64,000 bases of DNA from Brevibacterium daeguense (lineage in GTDB: Bacteria > Actinomycetota > Actinomycetes > Actinomycetales > Brevibacteriaceae): the NCBI RefSeq assembly GCF_021729135.1, contig NZ_JAJTWW010000004.1, forward strand, positions 336,602 to 400,601. Direction: 5' to 3'. Below are positions 50,375-60,713 of this stretch, in pieces; position 1 is the first letter of the stretch, and each line of letters starts with the position of its first letter. The notes under the pieces were generated by a model. The model searched no databases, was not told where the DNA came from, and saw only the letters and a program-made list of their open reading frames with translations. Position numbers and translations under genes: made by a program.

Positions 50375-50736
50375 GCGCGGTGGCTCTGACTCTTCTTATC
50401 GGGATCGCCGGCGGACTCGGCGCTGCGCTGCGGCACCTGGTGGACAGCAGCCTGCCGGCACGCATCCATGCCCGCTTCCCGTGGGGCATTGTGGTGGTCA
50501 ACCTCTCCGGATCGTTCCTGCTGGGTCTGGTGACCGGACTGGCGCTGAACCAGGAATGGACCGCCGTCATCGCCACCGGCCTGCTCGGCGGTTACACCAC
50601 CTTCAGCACCGCCAGCCTGGACACTCTTCGCCTGGTGACCGAGAAACGGTACTCGACCGCGTTCGCTCACGGTCCGGGCATGCTGCTCGCCTCCGTCGCG
50701 CTGGCCGCAGCGGGAGTGCTGATCGCGGCGCGGTGA
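50371..50736 (+). CDS. crcB: FluC/CrcB fluoride channel subunit, second copy
   Basis: 121 residues, four helices: IGIAGGLGAALRHLVDSSLP, FPWGIVVVNLSGSFLLGLVT, ATGLLGGYTTFSTASLDTLR and a final hydrophobic helix. The FPWG, VN..G and GGYTTFST motifs are canonical. It starts inside the end of the first copy (ATGA), so the two are co-translated and probably form a heterodimeric fluoride channel. No fluoride riboswitch could be found upstream. Confidence 0.92.
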   Translation: MSAVALTLLIGIAGGLGAALRHLVDSSLPARIHARFPWGIVVVNLSGSFLLGLVTGLALNQEWTAVIATGLLGGYTTFSTASLDTLRLVTEKRYSTAFAHGPGMLLASVALAAAGVLIAAR

Positions 50737-50742
50737 GCCCGA

Positions 50743-51801
50743 TCAGGAGCGGGCGGTCGACCCGCCTTCGGAAGAGCCCCGCCGGGCGGCTGCAGCCACG
50801 CGTTTCCGCTTGAGTTCGGCGGTGACTACGGCGGCCCAGGCCGCGGAGAACAGGTAGACGATGCTCAGGATGAAGAAGTAGAAGAACAGGCCGAGCACCG
50901 CGGTGAATGGCGCCAGGATGGGATTGGATCCCCCGGCGAAGACCAGCTGAGTGGAGAGCAGGCGCAGGGCCGAGGATCCGATGCCCGCCAGCAGCGTCGC
51001 CCGCCACAGCGCCGCACGCGGCATCACGATGCGCGACGCCACCCGGAACAGCAGAACGGCGATCAGCACGTCGAGGACGAACGGCACCAGGATCGACAGC
51101 ACGCGGGTGAGAGTCCATTGCAGACCGCCGGCGTCCCATTCCAAGAAGTCCAGCACGCCTTCGACGAACAGCGAGGATGCGAGCCCGATCACCCCCGCGA
51201 TGAGCAGCATGACGCCCACCAGCACCATGACGGCCAGGTCGCGAAGCTTGACGACGAGGATGTTCTCGTCCATCAGAGGCTTGGCGAAGATGGTGCGGAT
51301 GCCGGACCGCAGCCCCTGGATCCAGCTGAGCGAGGTCACGACCAGGACGATCAGCGAGACGACGAGCGTGGAGTTGAACCCCTGAGTGGAGAACAGCTGA
51401 TCCGGGCGCGCGAGCCCTCCGTCGCCGGTGTCGATGACTCCCGGCAGGGCCCCGTCCACCGCGACGACGATCAGCTCCTGCAGCTCACGGTTCCCCCCGA
51501 TGATGAGTCCCGCCACCGAGAAGCTGGCCACGACAGCAGCCGTCACGGAGAAGAACAGCATGTAGGCCGCCCCAGCGGACATCACCGTGCCGTAGCGGTA
51601 CAGGAAGAGGTTCAGGACGCGCATCGGCCTGACGGTGTTCAACCGGGCCTGGAGCCAGCCGATGTGAGCACCGAGTGCGGCGAGCCGGCCCTGTTCCGTG
51701 CGCGCGCGCTCGAGCGCCTCGAGGGCCTCGACCTCACGTCGCTTCAGCGCATCGAAGTCGAGCGGGTTGACCATCGTCGGGGTCTTTTCGCGTCGCTCCA
51801 T
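50743..51801 (-). CDS. YihY/BrkB-family inner membrane protein
   Basis: 352 residues with six main helices. Family features include YRYGTVMSAGAAYMLFFSVT near the start, GIRTIFAKPLMDENILVVKL in the middle, and LFFYFFILSIVYLFSAAWAA near the end. It was once called ribonuclease BN, but it is a membrane protein of unknown transport role. The 50-residue cytoplasmic start is helical and charged. It converges with the second FluC gene, leaving only six bases. ATG 51801 has a weak ribosome site. Confidence 0.85.
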   Translation of the reverse strand: MERREKTPTMVNPLDFDALKRREVEALEALERARTEQGRLAALGAHIGWLQARLNTVRPMRVLNLFLYRYGTVMSAGAAYMLFFSVTAAVVASFSVAGLIIGGNRELQELIVVAVDGALPGVIDTGDGGLARPDQLFSTQGFNSTLVVSLIVLVVTSLSWIQGLRSGIRTIFAKPLMDENILVVKLRDLAVMVLVGVMLLIAGVIGLASSLFVEGVLDFLEWDAGGLQWTLTRVLSILVPFVLDVLIAVLLFRVASRIVMPRAALWRATLLAGIGSSALRLLSTQLVFAGGSNPILAPFTAVLGLFFYFFILSIVYLFSAAWAAVVTAELKRKRVAAAARRGSSEGGSTARS

Positions 51802-51887
51802 GCCGCTGAGGGTTCCCTTCGACGACGAGCCTCTGGGTGCCAATCCTATTGGGTGGCAGCGCTGCTAGCGGTCAGCGCCGGTGAGTG

Positions 51888-54061
<2,174 letters not shown>

Positions 54062-54173
54062 GCTGGTCCGGTCCCCCGAAGCCGGCTGAGGTCGGGACTG
54101 GCCGGGAGGGCGCGGTCGCAGCCTGGTCAGGAGCGGCTGCCATCTGGTTATCTGGTCAGGACCAGCCACCCGG

Positions 54174-55820
54174 TCAGGACTGGCCGAACGACTCCCGCAG
54201 CGCCGGCTTGGAGATCTTCCCGGTCCCGCTGCGCGGCAGCTCGTCGAAGATGTACACGTGCTTGGGCTTCTTGTAGGAGGCCAGCACGCTCCGGCAGTGC
54301 TCGATGATCTCGGCCTCGTCCGTCTCCACGGAGGGGTCGATCAGCGACACCGCGGCGACCGGCACCTCGCCCCACTTCTCGTCGGGGACCCCCACCACCG
54401 CGGTCTCCTTGACGTTCGGATGCAGCAGGATCGCCTCCTCCACCTCCGGCGAGTAGATGTTCTCGCCCCCGGAGATGATGATGTTCTTGATCCTGTCCGC
54501 CACGTAGTAGAAGCCGTCCTCGTCCTTGCGCACGAGGTCTCCCGAATGGAACCAGCCGCCCTGCATCGACTCGGCGGTCGCCTCGGGATCGTCCCAGTAG
54601 CCCATCATCAGGCCCGGCCCCAGGTAGACGGCCTCGCCGACCTCACCGGTCGGGACGTCATTCATCTGTTCGTCGACCACGCGGATCCTCACCGCGATCG
54701 CGGAGACGCCCACTGACCCGATCTTCCGCTGCGCGTACTCGGGCTCGAGCACCGTGGTGACGGGCGACATCTCCGTCTGCCCGAAGGTCGACACGATCCG
54801 CGCCTGCGGGAAGCAGCGCGCCATCGCCTCGAGCGTGCTCAGCCCGGCCGGCTCCGCTCCCCAGCCCAGGTTCTCCAACGGGTGGGTGATCCCGTGGGCG
54901 TCCATGTGCTTGCACACCCGCGACCACAGGCTCGAGATCAGGTAGGTCTCCGTGACGTTGTACTTCTGCAGGTTCTCGAGGAACGCCTCCGGCGTGAAGG
55001 TCGCGTAGTAGGCGAGCACCGTGGTCCGCCCGGTCACCAGGCAGCGGAAGACATTGGCGAGGCCGGCGATGTGGAACAGCGGGGAGTTGACCAGCGTGCT
55101 GCCGCCGCCGGTGATCTGGAAGTGATACACCGCGACCAGCACCTGGGACATGATGTTCGCGTAGGACAGCATCGCGCCCTTGGGACGCCCGGTGCTGCCC
55201 GAGGTGAACACGATGACCGCGCATTCGCTCGCCGGGCTCTGCTCGATGAGGGGCTCGACGCTCGCCTCGGCCGGCGCCTCGGCCTCCCCCGCGAAGGCGA
55301 AGTCGAGGTCGGCCTGCTCGTGGACGGTGATGGGAACGCTCCCCTGCTCGACTACCTCCGAGGCGGTCGCCCGGTAGGCGTCCTCGTACACGAGGGCGGT
55401 CGGCGATGTGCGCTCGACGATCGGGGTCAGCTCGCGGACGGTCAGCCGGTAATTCAGCGGCACGGCGATCGCGCCGAGCTCCTGCGCCCCGAGCATGGCG
55501 ACGATAGAGGCGGGGCGGTTGCTCATGAGGATCGCGACGCGGTTGCCGGGGCGGACGCCTCGGGCGTGGAGGTGGGCCGCGAACTCCCGGACCTGGTCAT
55601 GGAGGCCGGCCCAGGTCAGGCGGAGCTCTCCGTGGATCACGGCGTCCTGGTCGGGGATCTCCGCCGCATGCCGCTCCAGGTGGTCCAGCCAGGTGTATTC
55701 GCGCGGACCCCGCGAGGACGGTGCCGAGATGTGGTGCTCCTGCTCCGGCAGCGTGCTCGCACCCGTCGGGGCTGCTGTGTCGGTGCTCGGCGATGGTGCT
55801 CGTCCGGCGGATATCGTCAT
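54174..55820 (-). CDS. Long/medium-chain acyl-CoA synthetase (FadD-like)
   Basis: 548 residues. Adenylation motifs are complete: VIVFTSGSTGRPKGAMLSYA, TFGQTEMSPVTTVL, GWFHSGDLVRKDEDGFYYVA, DRIKNIIISGGENIYSPEVE and the A10 lysine in PRSGTGKISKPALR. It activates a fatty or aromatic acid with ATP and joins it to CoA. GGGAG before ATG 55820 gives the start. The 5' region (55859-55920) has a long G/C hairpin and a short dyad GAAC-ACTC-GTTC that could bind a TetR-type regulator. Downstream sequence holds CTGGTCAGGA repeats. Confidence 0.92.
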   Translation of the reverse strand: MTISAGRAPSPSTDTAAPTGASTLPEQEHHISAPSSRGPREYTWLDHLERHAAEIPDQDAVIHGELRLTWAGLHDQVREFAAHLHARGVRPGNRVAILMSNRPASIVAMLGAQELGAIAVPLNYRLTVRELTPIVERTSPTALVYEDAYRATASEVVEQGSVPITVHEQADLDFAFAGEAEAPAEASVEPLIEQSPASECAVIVFTSGSTGRPKGAMLSYANIMSQVLVAVYHFQITGGGSTLVNSPLFHIAGLANVFRCLVTGRTTVLAYYATFTPEAFLENLQKYNVTETYLISSLWSRVCKHMDAHGITHPLENLGWGAEPAGLSTLEAMARCFPQARIVSTFGQTEMSPVTTVLEPEYAQRKIGSVGVSAIAVRIRVVDEQMNDVPTGEVGEAVYLGPGLMMGYWDDPEATAESMQGGWFHSGDLVRKDEDGFYYVADRIKNIIISGGENIYSPEVEEAILLHPNVKETAVVGVPDEKWGEVPVAAVSLIDPSVETDEAEIIEHCRSVLASYKKPKHVYIFDELPRSGTGKISKPALRESFGQS

Positions 55821-55990
55821 TGTGGCCTCTCCCTTGAGACAAACGTCCAGTCATTCACGAGGGTCCCGGCAGCCGATCGGCCCGACCCTCAAGCATTTAG
55901 ACTAACGCGAACACTCGTTCAGGGGAACATGAAGCAGGGAATTCGAGTCGGGGAATCAACCGGGCGAATCGGTGGAACAGCCTCTCCTCA

Positions 55991-56659
55991 TCATCGCCGC
56001 TTGGCTTCCTGGCGGCTCACGATCTCGGTGATCCAGATCGGGGCGTAGGGCGAAGTGCAGTTCGGTGGGGTCGGGTAGTCCTTGAGCACTTCCAGCCGCT
56101 CGCCGATCGCGAGCGCGCGGGCGCGGTGATCGGGGTGGTGGATGCCGATCGTCGCCAGGCACTCGTTCATCGCCCACTGCAGCCGGTCGGGGGCATCCGT
56201 CATCTCGGCCTCGATGAGGTCGAGCAGCCGGCCGAGGTCCAGGCCTTCCGGGTTCCTGCTCACCCGCCGGGTGGTCAGCGCCCACCCGGCGCTCGCGACG
56301 GCAGGGTCGGGGTCGGCGAACCAGAGCACTCGCAGCGCCTCGACCTCCGGGTGCTTCTTGACCACGTAGTTCACCAGCCAGTCCTGCACCTTGGGCGTGC
56401 GCGCCTGCCGGAGCATGGAGTCGAGCTCGTCCCGCTCGAAGGCCTTCGGGCGGCTGATCAGAATGGCGAGCAGTCGCGCAGCGCTGTCCTCGGTCGCCCA
56501 CAGCTCACGCGCGAGCTCGTGCTGGGTCTTGAGCGCCTTGGCCAGCGCCCGCAGCTTGGTCAGGTTCACGGCGTGGTCGTCGCCGTGGCGCTCGTTGACC
56601 TCGCGGATCCGCGGATCCGCGAGTGCCGCCAGTTCGGTCATCACGGAATCCACTGTCAT
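55991..56659 (-). CDS. DNA alkylation repair (AlkD-like HEAT) protein
   Basis: 222 residues, all helical, in the manner of AlkD: MTELAALADPRIREVNERHG, NLTKLRALAKALKTQHELAR, DSMLRQARTPKVQDWLVNYV, LRVLWFADPDPAVASAGWAL. AlkD-type glycosylases remove bulky alkylated bases without flipping them out. The Trp and Asp residues of that active site seem to be present but I cannot align them securely. The ATG at 56659 starts the conserved region. Single gene. Confidence 0.78.
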   Translation of the reverse strand: MTVDSVMTELAALADPRIREVNERHGDDHAVNLTKLRALAKALKTQHELARELWATEDSAARLLAILISRPKAFERDELDSMLRQARTPKVQDWLVNYVVKKHPEVEALRVLWFADPDPAVASAGWALTTRRVSRNPEGLDLGRLLDLIEAEMTDAPDRLQWAMNECLATIGIHHPDHRARALAIGERLEVLKDYPTPPNCTSPYAPIWITEIVSRQEAKRR

Positions 56660-56722
56660 GACGGTCACCCTATCCCTCGCGGTGCCCATCCCCGCTTTCC
56701 CACTGCGTGCGTTCCGGATTCC

Positions 56723-57157
56723 TCACGCTGCGCAGTCAAAGTCGAAGCAGGGTTCCACGGCGAGCAGCGGCAGCCCGATGAGGAGAGTGATCACGCAGAC
56801 GAGGGCGAGGACAAGCGCGGTGACGGCGACTCCCCGGGCCTCACGCCCGCGGATGAGCCCCACGATCGCGAGCGCCGCACCGGCCAGCGCAAGGGGTCCG
56901 ACCACCGGAAGCGCGATGACGTACAGCTGCCGCAGGATCGACAAGAGCACGGGCTGAGGCGCTCCCGTGGCCAGCGATGCCCCTCCCCAGAGCAGCGTCA
57001 GCCCGCCGCTGAGCAGCCCGGCCGCGAAAGCGAGGATCGCCACGATCAGCGCCGCGATCGACCACCCGCGCCGGGCAGGTGCGGGTCCAGGTGGAAGTGG
57101 CTGCGCCCCGGCGTAGTTCGCGTCGTACGGGTGAGGCCGCGCCTGGTGGTGGCTCAT
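56723..57157 (-). CDS. Small membrane protein with DUF4190-like helices
   Basis: 144 residues: a Pro/His/Tyr-rich cytoplasmic start of about 35 residues, then helices WSIAALIVAILAFAAGLLSG, VIALPVVGPLALAGAALAIV and VAVTALVLALVCVITLLIGL. The GLIRG.EARGVAVTALVLA segment is typical of DUF4190-like proteins of unknown function. Its start overlaps the stop of the DUF1801 gene upstream (ATGA), so they form an operon. Confidence 0.7.
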   Translation of the reverse strand: MSHHQARPHPYDANYAGAQPLPPGPAPARRGWSIAALIVAILAFAAGLLSGGLTLLWGGASLATGAPQPVLLSILRQLYVIALPVVGPLALAGAALAIVGLIRGREARGVAVTALVLALVCVITLLIGLPLLAVEPCFDFDCAA

Positions 57158-57627
57158 GCTGCAATCATTGCCCATTTCGCCGCAGCATCGGACTGGCCCA
57201 CCGCGCGGGCCACGAGCTCCGCGATCTTCTCCTTGACGGAGTCGGTGAGTCGCGGGATGGCGTAGGAGGCGAGCCAGATGTCCCCATCGTCCAGCTGGGC
57301 GCTGTCATTGAATCCGAGCGTGGCGTAACGGGTTCCGAACTTCGCGGCGTCCTGCAGGAAGATCACCACGTTCCCGTCCTTCTCATAGGCGGGCATGCTG
57401 TACCAGGTCCGCGGGGTCAGCTCAGGGGCGAGTTCGGTGACGATGGAGTGCACGGCGACGGCGATCTCCTGGTCGACCGGCGGCATCTCGTCGATCCGCT
57501 CCATCAGGGCCTGCAGGAAGTCGGCCTTCTTCTTGCCGCCCCTCTCGACACGCAATTCAGCCGCGCGAGCCTTCATCGCCTCGCGCTCGGCTTCGCTGAA
57601 GCCGACAGAGCCCGTCGTGTCAGACAT
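57154..57627 (-). CDS. DUF1801/YdhG-like protein
   Basis: 157 residues with the DUF1801 pattern: VHSIVTELAPELTPRTWYSM then PAYEKDGNVVIFLQDAAKFG and RYATLGFNDSAQLDDGDIWL. Structurally related to the frataxin-like YdhG iron proteins; function of this branch is unproven. The charged N-terminal 50 residues (ERGGKKKADFLQALMERIDE) are helical. First gene of a two-gene operon with the small membrane protein. Confidence 0.82.
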   Translation of the reverse strand: MSDTTGSVGFSEAEREAMKARAAELRVERGGKKKADFLQALMERIDEMPPVDQEIAVAVHSIVTELAPELTPRTWYSMPAYEKDGNVVIFLQDAAKFGTRYATLGFNDSAQLDDGDIWLASYAIPRLTDSVKEKIAELVARAVGQSDAAAKWAMIAA

Positions 57628-57863
57628 GATTGACCGTCCTTCGCAGATTCGGAAGCGTCCGTCGCCCCCGTCGAGAACACGCTAACCGTCAGGCGGACGA
57701 TGTGCTTCTCGATTTCTGCTCGGCCGCGCGGCCCCGGGTGCTGCTGCGGGTGCGCGCGCTGGAGCTCCTGTAGGAGTGCACTCCTGGTCGCCGAGAACCA
57801 CTACGTGAAGTGGCCGCGTGATGCGACCGGCGAGTCCGAGCATCACAGCGATGATGAGGAGAA

Positions 57864-59153
57864 TCAGCCGAGGTCCTCGCCCGCGAGCGCTTTCGCTCCG
57901 AGTCGCTCTTCTTCGGCGGCCTCCCATACCTCGTAGGCGGCGTGGAGCGCCAGGACGACGATGAAACAGCCGAGGATCAGGTCCGGCCAGCCCGAACCGG
58001 TCCAGACGGTGATGATTGCCATGACGATGATGGCGACGTTGACCAGGACGTCGTTGCGGGCCGAGAGGAAGGCCGCACGACTCAGCGAGCCCCCGTGGTG
58101 CCGCACCCGCACCAGCAGCCACGAGCCGGCTCCGTTGACGGCGACCGCTCCCAGGGAGGCGAGCACGACCGGAACGACGTCGGGGGCGGTCGGATCCGAG
58201 AATCGACGCAATGCCTCCCAGCCGGCGACAGCAGCGGGCACGAGGATGATCAAGGCCATCGCCTTGCCCATCAGAGCACGCCTGCTCGGGTGCCACCCAA
58301 GCGCCATGAAGATCAGCAGGTTGATCGAGGTGTCCTCGAGGAAGTCGACGCTGTCGGCAAGCAGGGCGACCGATCCTGCGGCCAGGGCGATGCCGAATTC
58401 GACGAAGAAGTAAGCGAAGTTGAGCAGTGCCACGACGAGCACCACGCGGCGGAGTCGACGCACGTCGACGTGATGGTCTCCAGCCGGTCCGGGCCGTCGG
58501 GGTGGTACGTCCTGCAGTCCGGGCCGTCGCGGTGGTCCCGCGGCCGGCCCGCTCGGAGTCCCTGCGCGCCGTGAGCATCTCGTGCTTCCGGCTCCGTCCG
58601 CTGCGGCCGTCGTGGACGGGGTCGTCCCTGTATTGGTGCCCGGGTCCGTCTCGGGGTCGGGCTGGGCAGAGGAGCCGACACCTCGGGCGCGGTGCGCACG
58701 GTACTCGTGCCAGGTCAGCCAGACAATGAAGATGTCGAAGGCCGTCAGGGCGGCGAGGCCCCAGGAGAAGGCCAGCACCAGTTGGTAAGTCTGGTAGGTG
58801 ATGAAGATCAGGAGAAAGCCGATCATCCACGGGTAGGCCCACAGTCTATTCCGGAGCACGGCCCACACCAGCACGACCTTCACCAGTCCGTGCACAAGCA
58901 GGTACGCGGCGCCGAACAGCGTTGCCGACACCGTCAGCCCGTCTGCCAGCCGTGTCAGCGCATTCGCCACGAGATCCTGTGGATCCTCCGACAGCTCGTG
59001 CTGGGTGAGCAGTAGCAGCAACGAGCTCATCTCTGCCGGTGAGACGATGAGCAGCAGGACTCCGCCCAGCAACTCCAGGACGCCGTCGAGGCCCTTCAGG
59101 ACCAAGCTCACTCTGAACGTCGCTTCCAGCGCCCTGCCGATGGCGGTCTTCAC
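57864..59153 (-). CDS. Fusion of a DUF2127 membrane domain and a CDF-type cation transporter
   Basis: 429 residues in one open frame. Part 1 (about 1-165) is DUF2127: RVSLVLKGLDGVLELLGGVL, LFGAAYLLVHGLVKVVLVWA, LWAYPWMIGFLLIFITYQTY, ALTAFDIFIVWLTWHEYRAH. A 75-residue Pro/Gly/Thr-rich linker with repeats follows. Part 2 (about 240-429) is a cation diffusion facilitator transmembrane domain: FGIALAAGSVALLADSVDFL with the metal-site Asp residues, and FLSARNDVLVNVAIIVMAII with the second Asp. The C-terminal cytoplasmic CDF domain is absent. It probably exports a divalent metal. GTG 59153 overlaps the stop of a 52-residue frame upstream as GTGA. A separate start for part 2 has no good ribosome site. 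Confidence 0.7.
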   Translation of the reverse strand: MKTAIGRALEATFRVSLVLKGLDGVLELLGGVLLLIVSPAEMSSLLLLLTQHELSEDPQDLVANALTRLADGLTVSATLFGAAYLLVHGLVKVVLVWAVLRNRLWAYPWMIGFLLIFITYQTYQLVLAFSWGLAALTAFDIFIVWLTWHEYRAHRARGVGSSAQPDPETDPGTNTGTTPSTTAAADGAGSTRCSRRAGTPSGPAAGPPRRPGLQDVPPRRPGPAGDHHVDVRRLRRVVLVVALLNFAYFFVEFGIALAAGSVALLADSVDFLEDTSINLLIFMALGWHPSRRALMGKAMALIILVPAAVAGWEALRRFSDPTAPDVVPVVLASLGAVAVNGAGSWLLVRVRHHGGSLSRAAFLSARNDVLVNVAIIVMAIITVWTGSGWPDLILGCFIVVLALHAAYEVWEAAEEERLGAKALAGEDLG

Positions 59154-59308
59154 CGTGCCAGCCCGCGGGCAAACGACCCAGTGGCGCGTTTTACAACCGG
59201 GGGAAGCGTGCGCATGCGCGAAGCGGCGAGGTCCGGCACGACCAGGATCATCGTCGGGCCCGCGGCGATCCGGGTGCTCGCCGTGACGGTGGCCGTCGGG
59301 CTTCCCAT
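59150..59308 (-). CDS. 52-residue protein coupled to the DUF2127-CDF gene
   Basis: ATG 59308 is preceded by AAGGGAGG at the right distance, one of the best ribosome sites in the window. The frame gives 52 basic residues with the hydrophobic stretch IAAGPTMILVVPDLAAS and ends in TGA overlapping the GTG of the next gene. No family is recognised. Its position between a SigH-type promoter and the transporter gene suggests a real small protein or a translated leader. Confidence 0.5.
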   Translation of the reverse strand: MGSPTATVTASTRIAAGPTMILVVPDLAASRMRTLPPVVKRATGSFARGLAR

Positions 59309-59364
59309 TGCAGCCTCCCTTCCGAGGAGTCCCAGAAGCGACGCAGAAGCGCGTCGCGATGAAC

Positions 59365-59391
59365 GAACCACTCCGGTCCCAAGCGTATTCC
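59365..59391 (-). promoter_or_regulatory. SigH/SigR-type promoter of the DUF2127-CDF operon
   Basis: On the minus strand GGAAT (59391-59387), an 18-bp spacer and GTTC (59368-59365) repeat the form seen before hsp20. The start would be near 59358, 50 bases before the ATG of the 52-residue frame, the same distance as at hsp20. The rest of the 324-bp stretch between the CDF start and the AhpD-like gene shows nothing else. Confidence 0.65.
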
Positions 59392-59477
59392 TGCCCGCCT
59401 GGTCGAACTGCGGAAGCAGGGCAGGTTTCCTCTCGGTGCGGGTGCTCGCGAGGCCGCTGAGTCGGTAGCATGCGGCC

Positions 59478-60062
59478 ATGAGTACTGAGTTGCCCCGCTA
59501 CCCCTACGTCGAGCTCGCGGACATTCCCGACGACATCCGCGCCACCATCGAAGAAGTCGCAGAGAAGTCCGGCTTCATTCCCAACGTGTTCCTCATGCTC
59601 GCTCGCCGTCCGGCCGAGTTCCGCGCCTTCTTCGCCTATCACGAGGCAGTGATGGAGAAGGAGACCGGCAACCTGAGCAAGGCCGACCGGGAGATGATCG
59701 TGACCGCGGTCTCCGGGGCCAACAGCTGCCTGTACTGCGTGGTCGCCCACGGGGCGATCCTGCGCATCTACGCGAAGAACCCGCGCGTGGCCGACCAGGT
59801 GGCGATCAATCCGAACACCGCCGAGATCACCGAGCGCCAGCGGGCGATGCTCGATTTCGCGCTCAAGGTCAACGCAGAGTCCCACCGGGTCGGGGATGAC
59901 GACTTCGCGGTGCTGCGCGGCCACGGCTTCGATGACGAGGACATCTGGGACATCACCGCGATCACCGGGTTCTACGGAATGTCCAACCGCCTCGCCTCCG
60001 TGACCGGCATGATGCCGAACGAAGAGTTCTACCTGATGGGCCGGGTGCCGCGGCAGAAGTAG
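59478..60062 (+). CDS. AhpD-like peroxidase-related protein (carboxymuconolactone decarboxylase family)
   Basis: 194 residues. The redox motif is CLYC in VTAVSGANSCLYCVVAHGAI, followed by the His used in the AhpD proton relay. IEEVAEKSGFIPNVFLMLAR and TAITGFYGMSNRLASVTGMM are typical of the peroxidase-related (TIGR01926) branch. It probably reduces peroxides with a thiol partner. The ribosome site before ATG 59478 is weak. It is divergent from the SigH-type CDF operon, in keeping with thiol stress. Confidence 0.9.
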   Translation: MSTELPRYPYVELADIPDDIRATIEEVAEKSGFIPNVFLMLARRPAEFRAFFAYHEAVMEKETGNLSKADREMIVTAVSGANSCLYCVVAHGAILRIYAKNPRVADQVAINPNTAEITERQRAMLDFALKVNAESHRVGDDDFAVLRGHGFDDEDIWDITAITGFYGMSNRLASVTGMMPNEEFYLMGRVPRQK

Positions 60063-60071
60063 CCGGGATGC

Positions 60072-60554
60072 TCAGTCCAGCTCTTTGAAGTAACGGGCTA
60101 CCGGCCAGCGCACGAACCCGGAGGATTCGTAGGCGGCCCTCGCCGAGGCGTGGCCCGGGTCGTCGCCGGTCTCCACCATGGCCATCACCATCCCCGCCTG
60201 CCGGATGCGGGCCAGCGCGTGGTCCATGAGAGCCGTGCCGACGCCTCGGCCCTGGTGTGCGGGGTCGACAGCAAGGACGTAGATCTCACCCATTCGGTCC
60301 TTCGGATGGATTCTCGTGCACACCCATCCGAGCGCCGTCGCGTCCTCGGCGGCAATATCCACCGACGCCGGCTCCCCGTCCAGAATCGCCGACAGGTCAG
60401 TGATCTGCCGCGTCTGCCAGCCGTCCGGGTAGAAGGAGTCGTAGACGAAATGCGGCACCGCCAAGCGCATCCTGGGGAACACCGGCTCCCAGGCGCGAAT
60501 GGACAGCTCGAGCACCGCTTCGCGATGCGCGGCGGCGTAGGGTTCGATCCTCAT
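60072..60554 (-). CDS. GNAT-family N-acetyltransferase
   Basis: 160 residues. The acetyl-CoA loop is in IYVLAVDPAHQGRGVGTALM (Gln-x-x-Gly-x-Gly/Ala) followed by DHALARIRQAGMVMAMVETG and AYESSGFVRW, the usual GNAT order. It transfers an acetyl group to an amine of unknown identity. GGAGG before ATG 60554 sets the start. It converges with the AhpD-like gene, nine bases apart. Confidence 0.9.
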   Translation of the reverse strand: MRIEPYAAAHREAVLELSIRAWEPVFPRMRLAVPHFVYDSFYPDGWQTRQITDLSAILDGEPASVDIAAEDATALGWVCTRIHPKDRMGEIYVLAVDPAHQGRGVGTALMDHALARIRQAGMVMAMVETGDDPGHASARAAYESSGFVRWPVARYFKELD

Positions 60555-60713
60555 GGGGCCTCCGCCCGGTCGTCGAGCTCGTTGCGTTCAACGAGGAAAT
60601 CGTGCATCTCCGCTCCTTCGCGATCTTATGCAGTTCAATCTTCATTCACCCGAGGAGCACATCGGTGGCGTTCAATGGCCGGTGGAGTACTCGCTCTCAC
60701 CATAAGGGGAAAC

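Noticed and set aside
59154..59924. Longer N-terminus of the DUF2127-CDF protein reaching to 59924
   Set aside because: The extension lies antisense to the AhpD-like gene and has no ribosome site or domain; a small frame with a strong ribosome site occupies 59150-59308.
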